Below, one piece after another: positions 49,571 through 58,709 of a DNA stretch of 64,000 bases. Positions within the stretch are counted from its first letter, which is position 1. Every line of letters starts with the position of its first letter. The stretch is from Bradyrhizobium sp. CCGE-LA001. GTDB taxonomy: Bacteria > Pseudomonadota > Alphaproteobacteria > Rhizobiales > Xanthobacteraceae. A program made the position numbers and the translations under genes. The DNA lies in NCBI RefSeq assembly GCF_000296215.2, contig NZ_CP013949.1, positions 2,535,501-2,599,500 of the forward strand. Reading direction: 5' to 3'. Below the pieces are notes generated by a model that had not been told where the DNA came from, ran no database searches, and saw only the letters and a list, made by a program, of their open reading frames with translations.

Positions 49571-50911
49571 GTGAAGAGCAGGATTTCGTCCGCAGCGCCA
49601 TCGGCAGTGGTGTTGGTCGCGATTGCGGCCGGCGCGCAGGCCGAACCGGTGTTGCAAGGCAGGGACGCCTATGGCGATTGGCGCGCGGACAAGCCCGGCA
49701 CGGTCAGGTTGATCCGGCCGCAGGATCTGGTCAGGCCCGGCGCGACGCGGTCGGTCGCGAGCTCGTCGCGTGTGGTGCCGCGTCCGCCGAACGCGGAGCC
49801 TCAGGTGCCGGCCGGCTTCAAGATCGAGCTGTTCGCCGAAGGCCTGCGGGCGCCGCGTATCGTCCGCGTGGCTCCGAATGGCGATGTCTTCGTTGCGGAG
49901 ACGCGGGCCGGCACCATTCGCGTACTTCGTGCAGGTGAGGGCAGCAAGGTCGCGAGCAACGAGGTATTTGCCAGCGGGCTACGGCAACCCTTCGGCATCG
50001 CCTTCTTCCCGAACGGCGACAATCCCCAATGGGTCTACGTCGCCAACACCGACAGCGTCGTCCGCTTTCCCTACCAGGCCGGCGATCTCAAGGCGCGCGG
50101 TAAAGGAGAGACGATCGTGGCGAGCCTGCCGCATGACGGCGGTCATTCCACCCGCGACATCGTCTTCACACCCGACAACAGGCGCATGCTGGTGTCGGTC
50201 GGCTCGCTCAGCAACGTCGCCGAGGGCATGGGCACGCCGCCGGGCGGATTGGAGGCGTGGTCGAAGGCGCAACCCCTCGGCGTCACATGGGCGAGCGAAA
50301 CCGAGCGCGCCGCCGTGCTCGCTTTCACCCCCGACGGCAAGGAGCGTAAGATTTACGCCACCGGCATCCGCAATTGCGTTGGCCTCGCGATCCAACCGCA
50401 GAGCGGTGTGCCCTGGTGCTCGAACAATGAGCGCGACGGGCTTGGCGATGATCTCGTGCCCGACTTCGTGACCAGCGTGAAGGAGGGCGGCTTCTACGGC
50501 TGGCCCTGGTTCTATATCGGCAACAATGAAGACCCGCGCCATGCCGGCGCGCGGCCGGACCTTAAGGACAAGGTGACGGTTCCCGACGTGCTGATCCAGC
50601 CGCATTCGGCCTCGCTCGGCATGACCTTCTATCAAGGCGCGCAGTTTCCGCTTGAGTATCAGGGCGATGCTTTCGCCGCTCAGCACGGCTCCTGGAACAG
50701 GTCGAAGCGCACCGGCTACAAGCTGATCCGCATCCGAATGAAGGACGGCAAGCCGACCGGCGAGTATGAGGATTTCGTGACGGGGTTCGTAGTGAACGAC
50801 AGCGAAGTGTGGGGCAGGCCGGTGGGCGTGGCGGTGGCGAAGGATGGATCGCTATTGGTGTCGGAGGACGGCAACGGCACGATCTGGCGGGTGACGCGCG
50901 CGGCGCGGTGA
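49571..50911 (+). CDS. PQQ-dependent sugar dehydrogenase (glucose/sorbosone dehydrogenase family)
   Basis: Exported soluble beta-propeller dehydrogenase of 446 residues. Signal peptide (about 1-24, ending AGAQA), an N-terminal extension (DAYGDWRADKPGTVRLIRPQ), then the propeller with GFKIELFAEGLRAPRIVRVA, PNGDVFVAETRAGTIRVL, GIAFFPNGDN, HDGGHSTRDIVFTPDNRRM, YATGIRNCVGLAIQP, and the GFYGWPWFYIG and AFAAQHGSWNRSKRTGYKL blocks. These are typical of PQQ-dependent aldose and sorbosone dehydrogenases. GTG 49571 is the start behind GGAGGGCGAC. Electrons would enter the respiratory chain. The sugar substrate is unknown; PQQ itself would have to be made elsewhere. Confidence 0.87.
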   Translation: MKSRISSAAPSAVVLVAIAAGAQAEPVLQGRDAYGDWRADKPGTVRLIRPQDLVRPGATRSVASSSRVVPRPPNAEPQVPAGFKIELFAEGLRAPRIVRVAPNGDVFVAETRAGTIRVLRAGEGSKVASNEVFASGLRQPFGIAFFPNGDNPQWVYVANTDSVVRFPYQAGDLKARGKGETIVASLPHDGGHSTRDIVFTPDNRRMLVSVGSLSNVAEGMGTPPGGLEAWSKAQPLGVTWASETERAAVLAFTPDGKERKIYATGIRNCVGLAIQPQSGVPWCSNNERDGLGDDLVPDFVTSVKEGGFYGWPWFYIGNNEDPRHAGARPDLKDKVTVPDVLIQPHSASLGMTFYQGAQFPLEYQGDAFAAQHGSWNRSKRTGYKLIRIRMKDGKPTGEYEDFVTGFVVNDSEVWGRPVGVAVAKDGSLLVSEDGNGTIWRVTRAAR

Positions 50912-50929
50912 GCGAGAAGGAAGAGCGAC

Positions 50930-51730
50930 CTATCCCCGTCTCACGCTGGCCCCGCCATCCACCGGCAGCGTCACGCCGGTGATGAAGTTCGCCTCGTCCG
51001 ACGCCAGGAACAGCGCGGCATTCGCGACGTCCCATCCCGTGCCCATCTTCTTGCGCAGCGGCACCTTGCCGTCGCGCTCCGCTTCGACCTCGGCGCGGGT
51101 CTTGGACCATTCGCGGGCGCGGGTGTCGACGGCCATCGGCGTGTTCATTAGCCCGGGCAGGATGACGTTGGCGCGGATGCCGTATTCGGCGTTCTGGTAG
51201 GCGAGCTGTTCGGTGAAGGCGATCATCGCCGACTTGGTCGCCTTGTAGGCGACGTAAGGATAGGTCGTGATCGCCGCCATCGAGGAGATGTTGATGATGG
51301 CGCCGCTTCTCTGCGCGCGCATGATCGGGATCACCTCTTTCGCAGCGAGGATGCAGCTCTTGAGATTGATGGCGACGACGCGGTCGAACGCCTCCTCGGT
51401 CAGTTGCAGCAATTCGGCATCGCCGCCGGACAGGCTGACGCCGACATTGTTGTGCAGCACGTCGATCCGGCCCCAGCGCGACTGCGCATCCGCAACCATT
51501 GCCTTGATCTCGGCAGCTTTGGTCACGTCGGCCTCGAAAGCCGCGGCCGTGCCCTGCTTCGCCGTGATCATCGCGACCGTTTCCTGAGCCGATTCCAGCT
51601 GATGATCGACGCACAAGACTTTCGCCCCCTCGCGCGCGAAGGTGAGCGCCGTGGCGCGGCCGTTACCCATGCCTTCGCCGGGGCTTTGGCCGGCGCCGAC
51701 CACGATCGCAACTTTGTCCTTGAGGCGCAT
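50930..51730 (-). CDS. SDR family oxidoreductase
   Basis: Classical short-chain dehydrogenase of 266 residues. The NAD(P)-binding G-x3-G-x-G variant is AGQSPGEGMGNGRATAL (about 13-30). NNVGVSLSGG, the catalytic SS-containing INISSMAA (about 148), the Y-x3-K in YVAYKATKSAMIAFTE (about 164-168), and the NVILPGLMNTPM product-site segment follow. The longer insertion after the glycine loop (SPGEGMGNGRAT) is characteristic of a subgroup of rhizobial SDRs. The substrate is unknown. It is divergent from the quinol oxidase operon with a 236-bp spacer. Confidence 0.88.
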   Translation of the reverse strand: MRLKDKVAIVVGAGQSPGEGMGNGRATALTFAREGAKVLCVDHQLESAQETVAMITAKQGTAAAFEADVTKAAEIKAMVADAQSRWGRIDVLHNNVGVSLSGGDAELLQLTEEAFDRVVAINLKSCILAAKEVIPIMRAQRSGAIINISSMAAITTYPYVAYKATKSAMIAFTEQLAYQNAEYGIRANVILPGLMNTPMAVDTRAREWSKTRAEVEAERDGKVPLRKKMGTGWDVANAALFLASDEANFITGVTLPVDGGASVRRG

Positions 51731-51966
51731 CCCGGTTCACTCCCTGATATTTTCGTGCAGATTAGCAATCGCCCCATTCGGAGAGAAGGCCGCCAATCCT
51801 GCGTTCATGTCATTGAGATCACATGGAATTGCATGTTGCGGCTGCCCCATCGCACATGGCGGCCCTTTGCTGCCGAGGAACCGTTGCGTCGTCGCGGCGT
51901 TTGTCGCCGAGCCTTTCCCGCGCTAGGCTCTGTCCCCGGGGATTCCCAACCGCTAGTGGCTTGTCG

Positions 51967-52800
51967 ATGAATCTGCTCGATCCGCAAGGGCCCGTGGCTG
52001 CGGGCAACAGCACCATCCTGATCGATTCAGTCTTCATCATGCTCGTGATCGTGGTGCCCACCATCATCGCGATCCTCGGCTTTGCGTTCTGGTTTCGCGC
52101 CTCGAACCCAAGAGCGCGCTACCAACCCGACTTCGTCTATTCCGGCCGTGTCGAGATGGTGGTGTGGTCGATTCCCGCGCTCACCGTGATCCTGCTCGGC
52201 GGTGTCGCCTGGATCGGCTCGCACCAGCTCGATCCCGCTGCCCCTGTGCCCGGCACCGGCAGCCCGGTGCGGATCCAGGCCGTCTCGCTCGACTGGAAAT
52301 GGCTGTTCATCTATCCGGACCAGCGCATCGCGACCATCAACACCTTGACGGTGCCGGCCGGTGCCGAGTTGAAATTCCAGCTGACGTCGTCGAGCGTGAT
52401 GAACACCTTCTTCATCCCGCAGCTCGGCAGCATGATCTACACCATGAACGGCATGGTGACGAAGCTGAACCTGCGCGCCGACAATGAGGGCAAGCTGCAG
52501 GGCCTGTCGGCGCATTTCTCCGGCGACGGCTTCCCCGACATGATGTTCGACGTCAACGTGGTCTCGCCGCTTGCCTTTCCGGAGTGGGTGGCGACCACGG
52601 CGAAGACGGATGCCGTCCTAAACGAGGACAGCTACAAGAAGCTGATGCAGCAGGGCATCGAGAAGGGCCGGCCGGTCTACCGTCTCGAAGACCCACGGCT
52701 GTTCGACCTGATCGCGACCCAGCACATTCCGCCGGGGCCAGGACCGGAGCTCGCATCCGAAGCAGGCCGGTCGCACAGCGGAGGCCACGATGCTCGGTAA
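51967..52800 (+). CDS. cyoA: Cytochrome bo3-type ubiquinol oxidase subunit II
   Basis: Subunit of about 277 residues with two transmembrane helices (about 20-40 and 65-85) and a periplasmic cupredoxin domain with [40 protein letters not shown] and [18 protein letters not shown]. The CuA ligands (C-x3-C, His, Met) of cytochrome c oxidase are absent, which marks a quinol oxidase. Unlike E. coli CyoA I see no lipoprotein cysteine before LLDPQGP. The start ATG 51967 has no clear ribosome site, so a start further upstream (the frame is open to 51823) cannot be excluded. It overlaps cyoB by 11 bp. Confidence 0.85.
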   Translation: MNLLDPQGPVAAGNSTILIDSVFIMLVIVVPTIIAILGFAFWFRASNPRARYQPDFVYSGRVEMVVWSIPALTVILLGGVAWIGSHQLDPAAPVPGTGSPVRIQAVSLDWKWLFIYPDQRIATINTLTVPAGAELKFQLTSSSVMNTFFIPQLGSMIYTMNGMVTKLNLRADNEGKLQGLSAHFSGDGFPDMMFDVNVVSPLAFPEWVATTAKTDAVLNEDSYKKLMQQGIEKGRPVYRLEDPRLFDLIATQHIPPGPGPELASEAGRSHSGGHDAR

Positions 52801-54790
52801 GCTCGACTGGTCGGCCATCCCGTTCGATCAGCCGATCCCCCTCGTCGCAGGCGGGGTGGTGCTGGTCGCGATCCTTGCCGTGCTGGCCTGGGTCGTCGTG
52901 AAGGGACATCTGCCCTATCTCTGGAACGAATGGATCACCAGCGTCGATCACAAGCGCATCGGCGTCATGTATGTGCTGCTGGCCTCGGTGATGCTGCTGC
53001 GCGGCGGCAGCGACGCCATCATGATGCGGATCCAGCAGGCCGTGGCCTACCAGTCGCAGGGCTATCTGCCGCCCGAGCACTACAATCAGATCTTCTCGGC
53101 GCACGGCACCATCATGATCTTCTTCGTGGCGATGCCGTTCGTGATCGGGCTGATGAACCTGATCGTGCCGCTCCAGCTCGGTGTGCGCGACGTCGCATTC
53201 CCGACGCTAAATTCGGTCGGTTTCTGGTTGACCGCAACCGGCGCACTGCTGGTCAATATCTCGCTCGTGGTCGGCGAATTCGCACGCACCGGCTGGCTCG
53301 CCTTTCCGCCGCTGTCGGAATTGTCCTACTCGCCGGGTGTCGGCGTCGACTATTACGCCTGGTCGCTCCAGATCTCCGGCGTCGGGACGTTGGTAGCCGG
53401 CATCAATCTCGTCACGACGGTGCTGAAGCTGCGCACCAAGGGCATGAACTACCTGCGCATGCCGATGTTCTGCTGGACCACGCTGGCCTCGAACCTGCTG
53501 ATCGTCGCGGCGTTCCCGATCCTGACTGCCACGCTCGCGATGCTGCTGCTCGACCGTTACCTCGGCTTCCACTTCTTCACCAACGAGGCCGGCGGCAACG
53601 TCATGATGTTCATGAATTTGATCTGGGCCTGGGGCCATCCCGAGGTCTACATCCTGGTGCTGCCGGCCTTCGGCATCTTCTCCGAGGTGGTCTCGACCTT
53701 CTCCGGCAAGGCGCTGTTCGGCTACCGCTCGATGGTGCTGGCCACCATGGCGATCTGCGTCATCTCCTTCATGGTCTGGCTGCATCATTTCTTCACGATG
53801 GGCGCAGGGCCCAACGTCAACGCGATCTTCGGCATCGCCAGCATGATCATCGCGGTGCCAACAGGCGTGAAGATCTACAACTGGCTGTTCACGATGTATG
53901 GCGGCCGCATCCGCTTCGCGACGCCGATGCTGTGGGCGATCGGGTTCATGGTGACGTTCATCATCGGCGGATTGACGGGCGTTCTGCTCGCGGTGCCGCC
54001 GGCCGACTTCATCCTCCACAACAGTATGTTCCTGGTGGCGCATTTCCACAACGTCATCATCGGCGGCGTGCTGTTCGGTGCCTTCGCCGGCTTCGAATAC
54101 TGGTTTCCCAAGGCGTTCGGCTTCCGGCTCGACGAGCGCTGGGGCAAGGCTGCGTTCTGGTTCACCTTCACCGGCTTCTTCGTCACCTTCATGCCGCTCT
54201 ACATCGTCGGCCTGCTGGGCATGACGCGGCGAATGCAGCATTACGACGTCGCGGCGTGGCGGCCGTGGATGATCGTCGCGGCGATCGGCATGGCGGTGCT
54301 GACGATCGGCGTGATCTGCCAGATCGTGCAGATCGTCGTCAGCGTCCGCAACCGTGAGGCCTTGCGCGACCGCACCGGCGATCCCTGGGACGGGCGCTCG
54401 CTGGAATGGGCGACGTCGTCGCCGCCGCCAGTGTTCAATTTCGCCTTCAATCCGGACGTGCGCGGCGAGGACGCCTATTGGGACATGAAGGCCAAAGCCA
54501 GAAATGAAGCGCTCGCTGCCGACAGGCCGGAATATCAGGACATCGAAATGCCCCGGAACTCGCCGACCGGTTTCGTCTGCGCGTTCTTCGCTACCATCAT
54601 GGGCTTTGCGCTGATCTGGCACATCTGGTGGATGGTGATCCTGGGCGGCCTCGGCGCGTGGGCGACCTTCGTCCTGTTCGCTTGGCGCGACCATGATGAA
54701 TACGTCATTCCGGCCGCCGAAGTCGCGGCGATAGACCGGGTCAATCTCGAGGAGCGGCGCGGCCTCGTCAGCATGGCGGGAACAGTCTGA
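52790..54790 (+). CDS. cyoB: Cytochrome bo3-type ubiquinol oxidase subunit I
   Basis: Catalytic haem-copper subunit of 666 residues with about fifteen predicted helices. Quinone-site residues R71 and D75 ([12 protein letters not shown]), H97 and Q100 ([13 protein letters not shown]) match E. coli CyoB positions, supporting quinol rather than cytochrome c as donor. The haem a-type ligand histidine is in IFSAHGTIM. The CuB ligands are in [14 protein letters not shown] and [12 protein letters not shown], and the binuclear-centre haem o3 and low-spin haem histidines in [13 protein letters not shown]. The C-terminus extends as in CyoB. It starts inside the cyoA end, and its stop overlaps the cyoC ATG, giving tight stoichiometric coupling. 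Confidence 0.93.
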   Translation: MLGKLDWSAIPFDQPIPLVAGGVVLVAILAVLAWVVVKGHLPYLWNEWITSVDHKRIGVMYVLLASVMLLRGGSDAIMMRIQQAVAYQSQGYLPPEHYNQIFSAHGTIMIFFVAMPFVIGLMNLIVPLQLGVRDVAFPTLNSVGFWLTATGALLVNISLVVGEFARTGWLAFPPLSELSYSPGVGVDYYAWSLQISGVGTLVAGINLVTTVLKLRTKGMNYLRMPMFCWTTLASNLLIVAAFPILTATLAMLLLDRYLGFHFFTNEAGGNVMMFMNLIWAWGHPEVYILVLPAFGIFSEVVSTFSGKALFGYRSMVLATMAICVISFMVWLHHFFTMGAGPNVNAIFGIASMIIAVPTGVKIYNWLFTMYGGRIRFATPMLWAIGFMVTFIIGGLTGVLLAVPPADFILHNSMFLVAHFHNVIIGGVLFGAFAGFEYWFPKAFGFRLDERWGKAAFWFTFTGFFVTFMPLYIVGLLGMTRRMQHYDVAAWRPWMIVAAIGMAVLTIGVICQIVQIVVSVRNREALRDRTGDPWDGRSLEWATSSPPPVFNFAFNPDVRGEDAYWDMKAKARNEALAADRPEYQDIEMPRNSPTGFVCAFFATIMGFALIWHIWWMVILGGLGAWATFVLFAWRDHDEYVIPAAEVAAIDRVNLEERRGLVSMAGTV

Positions 54791-55431
54791 TGGCGATGAC
54801 TGCGACCGCCGGCCACGCGCACGCCGATCCCCATCACATCGGGCTCGTCATCGAGCATCCCGGACCGGCGCCAAAGCGGATCGTGACCGCCTACGGCTTC
54901 TGGATCTTCCTGCTCTCCGACATCGTGATGTTCTCCTGCTTCTTCGCAGCTTACGCGGTGCTGGTCGGCCAGACTGCCGATGGGCCGAAGGGTTCGGAGA
55001 TATTCGAGCCGAGATACGTCGCGATCGAGACGGTCTGCCTGCTGCTGTCCAGCTTCACCTGCGGCATGGCCAGCATCGCGGCCGATGTGCGCAACCGGTT
55101 CTGGTTCTATCTCAGCATGAGCGTGACCTGCGTGCTCGGGCTGATATTCCTCGTCCTCGAGTTTCGCGAATTTGCCGATCTCATTGCGCGTGGTTATGGC
55201 CCGTCGCGAAGTGCGTTTCTGACCGCGTTTTTCTCGCTGGTTGGCTGCCATGGCCTTCACGTCTCGGCCGGCGTGCTGTGGCTGCTCACCATGATGGCCC
55301 AGGTGTTCGCAAAGGGCTTCCGTGCCGACATTTTGCGCCGGATGACGTGCTTTGCGCTGTTCTGGCACGCGCTCGACATCATCTGGGTCGCGGTGTTCTC
55401 CGTTGTCTATCTGCTTGGGAGTGGCGTATGA
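54790..55431 (+). CDS. cyoC: Cytochrome bo3-type ubiquinol oxidase subunit III
   Basis: Membrane subunit of 213 residues with about five predicted helices. KRIVTAYGFWIFLLSDIVMF and CFFAAYAVLVG (helix 1), the acidic IETVCLLLSSFTCGMASIAA and the H-G-x-H-V-S-A-G-V motif (GCHGLHVSAGVLWLLTMM) are standard for CyoC/CoxC. The N-terminus is His-rich (HAHADPHHIGLV). The ATG overlaps the cyoB stop (TGATG) and its stop overlaps the cyoD ATG (ATGA). Confidence 0.92.
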   Translation: MAMTATAGHAHADPHHIGLVIEHPGPAPKRIVTAYGFWIFLLSDIVMFSCFFAAYAVLVGQTADGPKGSEIFEPRYVAIETVCLLLSSFTCGMASIAADVRNRFWFYLSMSVTCVLGLIFLVLEFREFADLIARGYGPSRSAFLTAFFSLVGCHGLHVSAGVLWLLTMMAQVFAKGFRADILRRMTCFALFWHALDIIWVAVFSVVYLLGSGV

Positions 55432-55814
55432 GCGATCAGGCGCACGCACGGACCGACCGTGACCTCGCACCGGGCGAGGAAGAACAGCACAGCGTCGGCA
55501 CCCGCATCCTCGGCTATGTCGTCGGCCTCGTCCTGGCGCTGCTGCTCACGGCGACGTCGTTCTTCATCGCCGGCACGGATCTGGTCTGGCAACCATCGAT
55601 TCCCGTCGCACTGATCGTGCTGGCGATTGCGCAGATGGGCGTGCACCTGGTGTTCTTCCTGCACATCACCACCGGCCCCGACAACACCAACAATGTGCTG
55701 GCTCTCGCCTTCGGCCTCTTCGTCGTTTTCCTCGTGATCGGAGGCAGCGTCTGGATCATGGCGAATATGAATGCCAACATGGCGCCGATGGACCACATCA
55801 TGCGGATGCAGTGA
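55428..55814 (+). CDS. cyoD: Cytochrome bo3-type ubiquinol oxidase subunit IV
   Basis: Small membrane subunit of 128 residues with three predicted helices (about 28-48, 55-75, 85-110). GTRILGYVVGLVLALLLTAT and VLAIAQMGVHLVFFLHITTG are the CyoD signatures. The ATG is chosen at 55428, overlapping the cyoC stop by four bases; the frame further upstream is within cyoC and is not real. CyoD supports assembly of the oxidase. The haem O synthase gene cyoE is not next to it, so haem O must be made by a gene elsewhere. Confidence 0.9.
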   Translation: MSDQAHARTDRDLAPGEEEQHSVGTRILGYVVGLVLALLLTATSFFIAGTDLVWQPSIPVALIVLAIAQMGVHLVFFLHITTGPDNTNNVLALAFGLFVVFLVIGGSVWIMANMNANMAPMDHIMRMQ

Positions 55815-55904
55815 TAGCATCGAACAAGCGTGCCAAGGCCACGAGGGCACTTAAGCGCCGACGTCTCTGCGTCGTCATGGCCCGGCTCGATTTGGAGCTG
55901 GGCA

Positions 55905-56010
55905 CAAAAAAGAAGAGCCGCTTGTGATGACAAGCGGCCCAAGTCTAGGGAGGAAACGCCCGAGCAAGGCAATCGGACCGAAGCCGGATTGCTGCCAAGG
56001 AAACGCTCGC
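55905..56010 (+). other. Candidate structured RNA or attenuator after cyoD
   Basis: AAAAAAGAAGA precedes a perfect 9-bp hairpin GCCGCTTGT-GATG-ACAAGCGGC (55917-55938). The element continues CCCAAGTCTAGGGAGGAAACG, then a second hairpin based on GCAATC (55969-55974) and GATTGC (55987-55992) with inner GG/CC pairs. No believable gene overlaps it. The rest of the 299-bp gap between cyoD and the convergent nuclease-like gene holds nothing else. I recall the AAGTCTAGGGAGGAAACG block from other Bradyrhizobium intergenic regions, which would suggest a small RNA, but this is memory, not a search. A plain transcription terminator is the simpler option. Confidence 0.4.
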
Positions 56011-56113
56011 GCGAAGCGCTTGCGTATGTTCATAAGTGCAGCAACTCGCCAAGGAGTTCAATTCCGGATCAATACGGTCTCGGACTACCACTCACGGATG
56101 CGTGAGGAGTTGT

Positions 56114-56902
56114 TCACTTCGGCCGGCGGCAATTATAGGCCTTGCGGAAGCCGGCCGCCTGGGCGTCGTCCTCCGAGCAGAACCAGCGGTCGGGCTTGGT
56201 GGTCGCCGGATAGCTCGGGCAGCCTCGCAGATGATAGATGCCGATGTTGCCGGTGACGCGCGCGCGCACCGCGAGCTTGCCCTTGATGCTGCAGCTCGGC
56301 GGCATGACCAGCTCCTCCGGAAACAGCACGGCGCGGATTTCCTTGTCGCGGTCCGGCCGGCAGGCGGCGCCGAGCAGGGCAGCGTCCTTCTTGCCGCTAC
56401 GGAAATCTTGCGGCGCAACAAAGCAGCCCTTCCAAATCCCCGCCGCCGCCGTCTTGGCCTCGGTGGCCGCCGGCTTGACGTTGACCCTGACCGGTTCGCG
56501 CGCGAGCGCGAAGCCGAGCTTGATCAGCTGCTCGTTCAGGCTGGCCTTGTCGCCCTCGGCCGTGCAGATGGCGCGGTGCCGCTTGCCAAAGCTCTTTTCC
56601 GGTCCGACATCGTCGCAGCGTACCGTCCGCTTGTTGATGAGCTTGGTCAGCTGGTCGCGGGCCTCGATGCCGCAGGTCCAGGAATCGGCTTGGTTGTCGA
56701 TGCAGACCTGGTCCAGCTCGGGCGCGTCGACACCGTCGAGCCGGTAGGTGACGTCGCCGACCTGGACCGAGTTGCCGTCGCGGACCGTCGCGGCGCCGGT
56801 CAGCGCGGAGGCCGGCCCGATTGAGGCCAGAAATCCGGACGAGGCGAACAACGAAACGAGCGCAAAAGCGCGGGTGGCGGCAAAGAAATTCTGGAAGGAC
56901 AT
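56114..56902 (-). CDS. Exported thermonuclease-like (SNase) family protein
   Basis: Secreted or periplasmic protein of 262 residues. After a signal peptide (about 1-33, ending PASA) the SNase-like core shows [48 protein letters not shown] and [11 protein letters not shown]. The acidic D-G-x-x-V-Q-x-G-D and D-G-V-D-A-P-E motifs are typical of the family. However, the catalytic Arg-Asp set of staphylococcal nuclease is not clearly complete, so activity is uncertain. The C-terminal part ([20 protein letters not shown]) is a Cys-rich addition found in rhizobial members. It is convergent with the quinol oxidase operon. Confidence 0.83.
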   Translation of the reverse strand: MSFQNFFAATRAFALVSLFASSGFLASIGPASALTGAATVRDGNSVQVGDVTYRLDGVDAPELDQVCIDNQADSWTCGIEARDQLTKLINKRTVRCDDVGPEKSFGKRHRAICTAEGDKASLNEQLIKLGFALAREPVRVNVKPAATEAKTAAAGIWKGCFVAPQDFRSGKKDAALLGAACRPDRDKEIRAVLFPEELVMPPSCSIKGKLAVRARVTGNIGIYHLRGCPSYPATTKPDRWFCSEDDAQAAGFRKAYNCRRPK

Positions 56903-57103
56903 ACGGTCTCGCTATCGATGGCGCGGGCGCCCTGTTCCTAGCATCCGGATGGGGCGATACCAATGGTCTGCGCCCTGCGAAGTGTGACATTCCGGCCTCG
57001 CGGCTTTACTCAACCATTGCTCTGATCCTATCGTTCGACGGCCTTTGCGGACCGCGAAAGGCCGAATCGCCCGGAAAGCGGCGAGGGGGAGGAAAAGGTT
57101 GCG

Positions 57104-58702
57104 ATGAAAGACCCCGTGGACGTCCTGATCATCGGCGCCGGCGCTTCCGGCGCGGCGGTGGCGTGGTCGCTGGCCGAGACCAAGATGCACATTCTCTGCC
57201 TGGAGCAGGGCGGCTGGATGAAGCCGGCGGAATATCCCAGCACGGGCCGCGACTGGGAGGCCAAGTTCTATGGCGAGTGGTCGTCGAGCCCCAATGTTCG
57301 CGGCCATCCCGAAGACTACCCGATCAACGACGACAATTCGCCGATCAAGGTGGTGAACTACAATGCGGTGGGCGGTTCGACGGTGATGTACACGGCGCAC
57401 TGGCCGCGGCTGCATCCCTCCGATTTCAAGGTGAAGACGCTCGACGGTGTCGCCGACGATTGGCCGATTGATTACGACGCGCTGACCCCGTTCTTCGAGG
57501 AGAACGACCGGATCATGGGCACGTCGGGCCTGTCGGGGGATCCGCTCTCGCCGCTGACGCATCCGCCGATGCCGCAGCAGCCGCTCGGATTGTCCGGCGC
57601 CATCATCGCCAAGTCCATGAACAAGCTCGGCTGGCACTGGTGGCCATCGGACACGACGGTCGCGACCATGGACTATGAGGGCCGGGCGCGCTGCATCAAT
57701 CTCGGCCATTGCACGCCGGCCTGCGCGCAAGGCGCGAAATCCTCGACCGACATCACCTATTGGCCGCAGGCGATCCGCGCCGGGGTCGAGCTGCGCACGC
57801 ATTGCCGCGTGCGAGAGATCACCACAGACGAGAACGGCATGGCCTCGGGTGTGGTCTATTACGACAAGGACGGTGTCGAGCAGTTTCAGCCCGCGCACGT
57901 CGTCATCATCGCCTGCAACGGCGTCGGCACGCCGCGGCTGCTGCTGAACTCGGCGTCCCAGCGCTTTCCGAACGGCCTTGCCAATTCGTCCGGCCTCGTC
58001 GGCAAGAACCTGATGTTCCATCCCTATGCGCAGATCTACGGCTATGTGAAGGAGCCGACCGACAGCAACCGCGCGCCGCCGACCTGCCTGTGGAGCAAGG
58101 AATGGTATGACACGGATCTGTCGCGCGGCTTTGTGCGCGGCTTCGGGGTCCAGTTCGTGCGCGGCGCCGGGCCCGTGTTCGAGGCCGTCGTCAGCGAGCA
58201 AAAGGGCATTCTGCCCTGGGGCGAAGATCATCACCGCGTGTTCCGCAAGCTGAACGGCCATCGGTTGGGATTCTCCGCGATCTGCGAGGACCTGCCGGAG
58301 GAGCACAACCAGGTCACGCTCGACCCCGTGCTCAAGGACAGCCACGGCATTCCCGCGCCGAAGATCAGCTACACGATCAGCGAGAATAGCCAGAAGATGA
58401 TGGACTATGCGCTGGCGCGCGGCCGCGAAATTCTGGAGACCGCGGGCGCAACCGACATCTGCGTCAACTCGCCGATCCCTTGGGGCGGCTGGCACCTGCT
58501 CGGCACCGCGCGGATGGGCACCGACCCCGAACGCTCCGTCGTCAACGAATGGGGCCGCACCCACGACGTGAAGAACCTCTTCATCGTCGACGGCAGCATC
58601 TTCGTCACCTCGGGCGGCGTGAACCCGACCTCCACCATCCAGGCCCTCGCGCTCTACATCGCCGACCAGATGAAGCAGCGCCTCGCCAATTTGTTCGATT
58701 GA
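57104..58702 (+). CDS. GMC family oxidoreductase
   Basis: FAD-dependent glucose-methanol-choline oxidoreductase of 532 residues. The dinucleotide-binding start VDVLIIGAGASGAAVAWSLA is followed by GGSTVMYTAHWPRLHPSDFK, the ADDWPIDYDALTPFFEENDR block, CINLGHCTPACAQGAKSSTD (cysteine-rich, like the gluconate 2-dehydrogenase flavoprotein), and the C-terminal catalytic His/Asn region WGGWHLLGTARMGTDPERSV and VDGSIFVTSGGVNPTSTIQA. It is followed after 7 bp by a small partner. The layout (flavoprotein plus small subunit) matches membrane-bound gluconate or sorbitol dehydrogenases that send electrons to quinone or cytochrome c. No cytochrome subunit is adjacent. The alcohol or sugar-acid substrate is unknown. 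Confidence 0.88.
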   Translation: MKDPVDVLIIGAGASGAAVAWSLAETKMHILCLEQGGWMKPAEYPSTGRDWEAKFYGEWSSSPNVRGHPEDYPINDDNSPIKVVNYNAVGGSTVMYTAHWPRLHPSDFKVKTLDGVADDWPIDYDALTPFFEENDRIMGTSGLSGDPLSPLTHPPMPQQPLGLSGAIIAKSMNKLGWHWWPSDTTVATMDYEGRARCINLGHCTPACAQGAKSSTDITYWPQAIRAGVELRTHCRVREITTDENGMASGVVYYDKDGVEQFQPAHVVIIACNGVGTPRLLLNSASQRFPNGLANSSGLVGKNLMFHPYAQIYGYVKEPTDSNRAPPTCLWSKEWYDTDLSRGFVRGFGVQFVRGAGPVFEAVVSEQKGILPWGEDHHRVFRKLNGHRLGFSAICEDLPEEHNQVTLDPVLKDSHGIPAPKISYTISENSQKMMDYALARGREILETAGATDICVNSPIPWGGWHLLGTARMGTDPERSVVNEWGRTHDVKNLFIVDGSIFVTSGGVNPTSTIQALALYIADQMKQRLANLFD

Positions 58703-58709
58703 GGCTGTG

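Noticed and set aside
51731..51966. Possible FNR/FixK site upstream of cyoA
   Set aside because: A TTGAG...ATCA-like sequence near 51812 does not match the symmetric TTGAT-N4-ATCAA consensus.
53207..54694. Open frame of 495 codons on the minus strand opposite cyoB
   Set aside because: Its content is a His/Asp/Arg-rich reverse reading of a membrane protein; cyoB itself is certain.
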